Assembly (NCBI GenBank): GCA_963377175.1 | Contig: CAUJNA010003289.1 | Span: 315,923 to 379,922 of the forward strand | Source of the DNA: Effrenium voratum | Taxonomy: Eukaryota; Sar; Dinophyceae; Suessiales; Symbiodiniaceae | Length of the DNA stretch: 64,000 nucleotides | Direction of reading: 5' to 3' | Part shown: positions 59,070 through 64,000 of the stretch, piece by piece | Layout of the letters: each line of letters opens with the position of its first letter | How positions within the stretch are numbered: position 1 is the stretch's first letter | Notes under the pieces: generated by a model | Told to the model about the DNA's origin: nothing | Seen by the model: only the letters and a program-made list of their open reading frames with translations | Databases searched by the model: none | Program-made: the position numbers and the translations under genes

Positions 59070-62000
59070 AGCCCCTTCGGCCCTCTTGAAACAATCGGCT
59101 TTCCCCATGAAAACCTTCAAAGGGCTAGACCTTTTCCGGGAAGAGCATGAGTGCACCAATGAGCCACTTTCCGTGATGGCTGTCTTTGCTTTTCGCGATG
59201 AATCATTGGCCTACATGGAACATCGACGTCACTTGGTTGTTTTCATGTTGTTTGCAACAGTTGTATACACACATAGACATATATGTATGTATATGTCCCA
59301 ACTGTTGCGCACCCCTCACGCTGGAGGCGTCACGCCTCGAAGGGAATGTCGCAACTTGCTATGTCATTTGGCCAACCCGCGCCGATGACTTTTTTCGCGG
59401 GACTCCCACCCCCCCCTCCCCCCAAACAAAATGAGAAATGACTGGTTCATAGGGGCCGGGGGGGAGGGAGGGGAGGGGGAGGGAGCCCAAAAAGGCCCTA
59501 CATAAGGCTACTGGTGGATGTAAACGACCAATGATCCAATTGAAGTCATGCCTACGGGGTTTGTCTTGTTGATGTCGCTGCAGTCAGTTTTTGGTGTAGA
59601 CTCGCATGTGCCTTGAGGTTCCACAACGTCTCCGAAATTCGGATAGACTTTCATTTGGGTATGTGTCTAAATAGGGGGACACGAAGAGTTGTGGCTTTCT
59701 GTTGGTTTCCTTTGGTTCCCAACCGTGTAGAAACCTGCGCAGTCGGGCTGACATGCCACTACTCCTCTCGTGCCAGGGAGGTTTAGTCGCAGAGTTTGCC
59801 ACTGGACATAGCTGACCCCACCAAAAAGAAACACAGCTGAAAGCTATGGGATCTCTGCCAAGAAAGATAGGCTTCGGGGTGGTTTAGGCCAGCTTCGAGG
59901 GTTCAAAAGCAGGGTTCAAAGGAGGGTTTTGGTGCGGGGATACCACCTGGGTTTATTCTGCATGGGTCACTTGTAAACTGTGAGGCACTCCGACCAAAAG
60001 CAGCAGACACAGCTAGTCCACGCATATGCGCCTTTGGCCTCTCGTGGTTTTGGTCATGGCGGCGCCTCTTCATCCCGCTTTGACGCGGCTGGCAGTGGGG
60101 AAGCCAAGAGGGGCCATGAGCAACGGTCGTTAGCACTTTCACATTGCCAGACTTATATAGCTCGCCTTTCTGGCTTTGTGCCTGTTGAGTGTTCCTTTGT
60201 GTTCTCTTTCAACCAGTAGAAGTCCATATTTCGAAGGGGATCAAAGTCTGGCCCAGTGTAACAATTAATTGAAATGACAGTGGCACATTCACCAAACTCT
60301 CTAAATCAAAGGTGAGCTCACTCACCAAAATCAATTGTCAACTTGAGGACACAATGAATTTTCATTCTGACGCATGTGAGTTCGTCTTGAAGCGGGGGCA
60401 AACCTTAAAACGAGGGGTGAGTGTTTTCGTGTGTTTGTCTTGAAATGGGGGGGGAACCCCCCGAATGGTTGGTTTCATGTTGGTTTCCCCCCAAATGGTT
60501 GGTGTTTAGTGGCGTGCTCGTGGTTTTTATTCATTGTTTTTTTTTTTGGGGCGGGGTTCGGGGAGGTGCCCCGTCAAGTTCAACTACATGTTCAGTCTTT
60601 GGAGGTTCCGAACTCCGAACCATGGCACCCTTGACCGATTCCCGCAGGAGGTTTGGCGAACGTGGAGGGCACATATCCACGCAGAAGAAAAAAGCAAACC
60701 TCGCAACACACACACACACACACTCGTTCATATTGTTTTTTCCCCACAGTCGGTTGGAAGAATGATGCTGATTCCAAGGGGTGGTGCATCATGTTTGCAC
60801 CAGTGGCGAGCTTACCTAAAGGCAAAAAACGAGTCTGGATTCTAGTTTGCCTGCAGGATAGGACATGGTCAGAATGCATAAGGATCCCAGTTGGCCCTTT
60901 TTATATAAAGGTTTGATAATGTTCCTTGCGATAACGAGTCTTTGCGAGGCTCGGTCAACATATGTTCAATTCAGCAGGGGGTTCTCACCAAGGTTTCCCG
61001 CGAAATGGGGGGGGGGGGGAGAACTGTGTCATGCCCATGAAGGTACCTGGCTTGTTCAGCGCCCTCAGGGTAGGAATTTAGTTGGGTTTTTCTTTGGCTT
61101 TTGTCAGTTGCCATCTTTCAACCTTTGTTCCAAGTTCGGCGCAAAGTACTTCACCGACCTGGTTTTTTCACGCGTTCTCCAGGCACCGCACATACACAAT
61201 TATCCCGCCAAGTCACCCCAAACAGTGGTCGAAAAGTGAGGCTTTAACCCACGTAAGTAACGTGAAAGTAGCTGCAGTAGATGCACACGGGGGTCTCTAT
61301 AGAAGGTCTTGCACGTTCTCTTCAAACAGAAGCCATCTGAAGCTCCTGCAGAAGATCTCCTGTGGAAGGAGGTTCCGCGCAAGATTTGTCTGACAGAAAT
61401 TCTACTAATGCTTCTGTAGATTCCCCTCACCGTAAGAACCCCGTAGTGCAGACACACTGTTTGGGGAGCAGGTTCTCATATTTGCGAGAGACGCTAAGTT
61501 GTGACCAAAGACTTACCCTAAAACAGGCAAGCGTGGAAGTGCGCAAATCCCTCTTGGAAGGCTACTTTTCTTTCGCAAAGGGGGATTGTACATTCGCATG
61601 TGTGTTGGCGGGAGGGCAACCCTGCGCAAGGCGGATCATTCGGTTCCCTTGCCATTTGCTTTCGGTTAATGGGAAGCTACCAGAGAAACCCATTTTGCCG
61701 AAAACGCCCGCCGCATTTTGACAAAACCAGAGCGGTGGATGGGAGCTATCTGTGAGCGAAGGTCGTCACTGGTGGGAACAAGGGCGTTGGCTTCCACACG
61801 GCGAGGCAGCTGAAGGCGCACTTTTCCGCTCCGAGAGGAAGTGTAGGCTGCGCTTTTGGGTTTGTGTTTAAATGGAAGCCAAAGATGACATCTACCATTT
61901 TTGGGGTTGCCTCAAAAGGAAAAAAACGTGGTCTGTCTCAGAATGGTTATCAAACTGGTCTGTGTCCCTGTGGCTTCACCAAAAAGGGCTCTTCCAAAAA

Positions 62001-62380
62001 GCAATCATTTGTTTCTTGATCCATTGCCATCCGCAACCAGACCAAGGGTGTTTTCTCTAAAGAAAGCGTCTAGAAAAGTTTGCCCAGCTTCGCTCGGACA
62101 ATTCGCCTAATTGGCCGACACTTTGCCAACTGGTGGGCCCGCTTTGGTCGAGAAGCGGTTCCAATAAGTTGGGCTGGCAACAAAGTTGTTTGTCAAGCCG
62201 CCCTGGACGTTCCGATCACCTCAATTCTTGCGAGCTCCCGACAGTTTGAGTGAGCTTCGGGGCGGGCGGGTCAGGCTTTGTGAATTTCTTTCTTGCTTAC
62301 AGTTTCTGCTATACTGGTAGCCCAAAGCATGGGTATAAGGTGTCTTTGTTCAGCGGCACTTGAGTTGCCCAGAATATGAG
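59070..62380. other. Stretch with only weak coding signal
   Basis: Several + frames are open (59980-60219 with SSSRFDAAGSGEAKRGHEQR; 61362-61721; 60865-61239), but none has clear splice limits and codon bias together. It contains G-rich tracts (59452-59488; 61008-61020) and a (CA)n at 60709-60722. No named gene. Confidence 0.35.
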
Positions 62381-62388
62381 CTTGAAGG

Positions 62389-62925
62389 ATGGCCGGTGTC
62401 GCTGCGGATTTTGTCCGCCTGCCGAATAGCAACGTGCGAAACTCCTCGCATGCGAAGGGGTGCAGAAATCTTCTTTTGCTTGGGCCTTGCCCAGCACCGT
62501 GTTCTCGTTCTCTTGCGAGGCCAAGGTACCTTGGGAATATTTGCCATGTGTTCGTGCGTCCCAGCCTGCTCTGGGCTCAAGGAGCCCGCAAAACAATTTA
62601 CCGTGGCGAAGGAGTTTCCCCGAAGGCGAAGGCAGCTCTCGCAGCTACCACGCAGCAAATCGCCGTTGAAAACCAGTGGCAAAAGCTGGACCGCAGAATT
62701 GGTCCACCCTTGGCAACACACCGACTGCACATGAAGGGGCGCTGCGAGCTATTTGATCTTCTTGGAGTTCGGTCCTGGAGCATCCTCTCAGACCGAGAAG
62801 TGCCAGCTGTTTCGCACAGCACCCCTGCGTTGCTGCATGTCGAAGCACCGCACGCAGAACTGTTGGCCCATAAGGGGAGAAGAGCTTCGAACTTCAGAGT
62901 TCTTGCCCAGCAGCGTGTGAAATAG
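62389..62925 (+). CDS. ORF of 178 aa, unknown
   Basis: Complete ATG to TAG, one of the longest frames outside simple repeats: MAGVAADFVRLPNSNVRNSS, ARKTIYRGEGVSPKAKAALA, ATTQQIAVENQWQKLDRRIG, then CELFDLLGVRSWSILSDREV. About 60% G/C third bases. Overlapping frames on both strands are also open over 100 codons, which weakens the call. No domain is recognised. Confidence 0.4.
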   Translation: MAGVAADFVRLPNSNVRNSSHAKGCRNLLLLGPCPAPCSRSLARPRYLGNICHVFVRPSLLWAQGARKTIYRGEGVSPKAKAALAATTQQIAVENQWQKLDRRIGPPLATHRLHMKGRCELFDLLGVRSWSILSDREVPAVSHSTPALLHVEAPHAELLAHKGRRASNFRVLAQQRVK

Positions 62926-63189
62926 GGCCTCCTTAGGTCCTTCGAGGCCGCCAAGCGTGGGCCAGGATTGTTCGCGGGGGTGCCGATCGCAGCGAGCGTC
63001 GAGCGTTGGCTGTCGCACTCTCTGTGCTAATTGAGCTGACACGCGGGAGTAGACAGGACAAGCTGTGCCAGGAATTGCCAAGCAAGCGGCACTGCTCCCT
63101 TGGCGGGCACTGAGGCTCTGTGTCCGGAACATCTGGCTGTGGTCAAAACCAATGGTATCATTTTGGGATAGGCGCACCATTTTACTCTA

Positions 63190-63246
63190 TTTTAGTGGGG
63201 ATTGGGATGTTGATTGGGGGCACGGGCTTTTGACCCAAGGCCATTT
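63190..63246 (+). repeat. Family B half element
   Basis: 'attttagtggggattgggat' to 'ttttgacccaaggccatttg', the reverse complement of the left half of 31378-31496. A short open frame (AIWRLLFACNQF) follows. Confidence 0.5.
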
Positions 63247-63454
63247 GGCGCCTGCTGTTTGCCTGCAATCAATTTTGACCAAAGCAGTTTCGCGGTATTG
63301 CCGCTAGTCGTTGCCGGCAGCCTGCCACCTGGCTTGGGTGGCAGGTCGCTGCCTCAGCCTCTCCCTTTACCGTCGCAAGCCACGAAAACCGTTCTGATAG
63401 CGTGTATCGTGGTCGCTGGCGATAAGTGAAAGACCGCGGCTGCTGTGCTCCAGC

Positions 63455-64000
63455 ATGAATCCGTTTGCTCCTCCAATTCCAAGTCCAGAGCTCAACCTTC
63501 CAGCCGGTCAGGGGGGTGCTTCAAGTTCTGAGCACCTTGCTGGGCGACGCGCGCCCAGTGGGGGTGGTTCGAAGAGCGCCCACGACGAAGCCAGCCCTCC
63601 AACGTCAAACCAACATAGAACAGGTCTCGAGGTGCGCAAGAAGTCCTGTCCAGAGCATCAGAGCAGAGTCCAACTCATGCAAGCAGGCGATTTCACATCT
63701 GGCCTTGGGTCAACACCCTTCAAAACCCGTAGGGCATTTTTTCTTTGCCGGGGGATACCAGGGTACCCGCAGAAATATGTCTCCCAACTTCGTTTGGTTC
63801 AACGTCTGCCTCAGGCCTCAGGCTTGCGGGTGATCCTCGCCTGCCGAAGCGTGGAGCTCGCCTCGAAGGCGGAGCCGATGGGCTTACGGCTTGAGCACCG
63901 AGTTGGGTCGCTCAGGGATCATCCAAACTTTGAGAGGAGTTTTGTTGGAAATAAACCCCAGTTTTTTTTAATATATAAGAACGGCATTGGGTGTGTACAA
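63455..64000 (+). CDS. Reading frame open to the window edge, partial
   Basis: ATG at 63455: MNPFAPPIPSPELNLPAGQG, then GGGSKSAHDEASPPTSNQHR, no stop to 64000 (182 codons). The N-terminus is a Pro/Ser/Gly-rich, disordered type. From about 63705 it enters 'cttgggtcaacaccc', the left end of a family B-type element, so exon 1 probably ends before this, perhaps at 'cgag/gtgcgc' (63630) or 'aacag/gtctcg'. No domain is recognised. Confidence 0.38.
   Translation, partial: MNPFAPPIPSPELNLPAGQGGASSSEHLAGRRAPSGGGSKSAHDEASPPTSNQHRTGLEVRKKSCPEHQSRVQLMQAGDFTSGLGSTPFKTRRAFFLCRGIPGYPQKYVSQLRLVQRLPQASGLRVILACRSVELASKAEPMGLRLEHRVGSLRDHPNFERSFVGNKPQFFLIYKNGIGCVQ

Noticed and set aside
1..64000. Bacterial or organellar operon structure
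   Set aside because: No ribosome-binding sites with long adjacent ORFs, no rRNA or tRNA operon, and pervasive introns and microsatellites.

Overview
The window reads as nuclear DNA of a dinoflagellate, and the assignment rests on several independent signs. There are no long bacterial-style genes. Coding signal comes as short G/C-ending exons, nearly all best read on the + strand, split by introns with GT-AG or GC-AG ends. Simple-sequence arrays are very large, and a stray piece of the 18S rRNA 5' end is present. Many families of short inverted-repeat elements lie in introns, and in several cases their ends coincide with the splice sites. This matches the introner elements known from dinoflagellates such as Polarella. 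Species cannot be fixed from sequence alone.

Layout. 1-9000: scattered exons (best pair 5936-6220), with frame-broken coding at 6472-6756 and 8273-8488. 9040-10400: CA-rich DNA, then a TGAA array and a CCAA array. 10400-18900: sparse exons, a decayed protein-kinase exon (12477-12580) and a three-exon gene model (15979-16620) whose first intron is an inverted-repeat element. 18900-23200: a block of duplications: a 145-bp repeat, a 494-bp tandem pair, an inverted-repeat-bounded unit, a GAT-rich satellite and an 18S fragment. 23200-31400: exon-rich, including an exon resembling GT15/KTR mannosyltransferases (about 28829-28954). 31500-32820: a GTAT array that appears to lie in an intron. 33600-46300: exon-rich again, with a glutathione-peroxidase-like exon (43159-43300). 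46250-51885: seven direct repeats of 726-808 bp, each with a Cys-containing exon-like core. 52000-64000: more exons and elements, ending in a reading frame open at the window edge.

How it fits together. Most genes cannot be named. The main biological signal is the link between short inverted-repeat elements and introns. At least seven element families abut exon-like sequence, and several exon pairs join in phase across one element. All exon calls were made by eye from reading frame, third-position G/C, splice motifs and phase. Each phase match has about a one-in-three chance of being accidental, so single exons should be treated as hypotheses.
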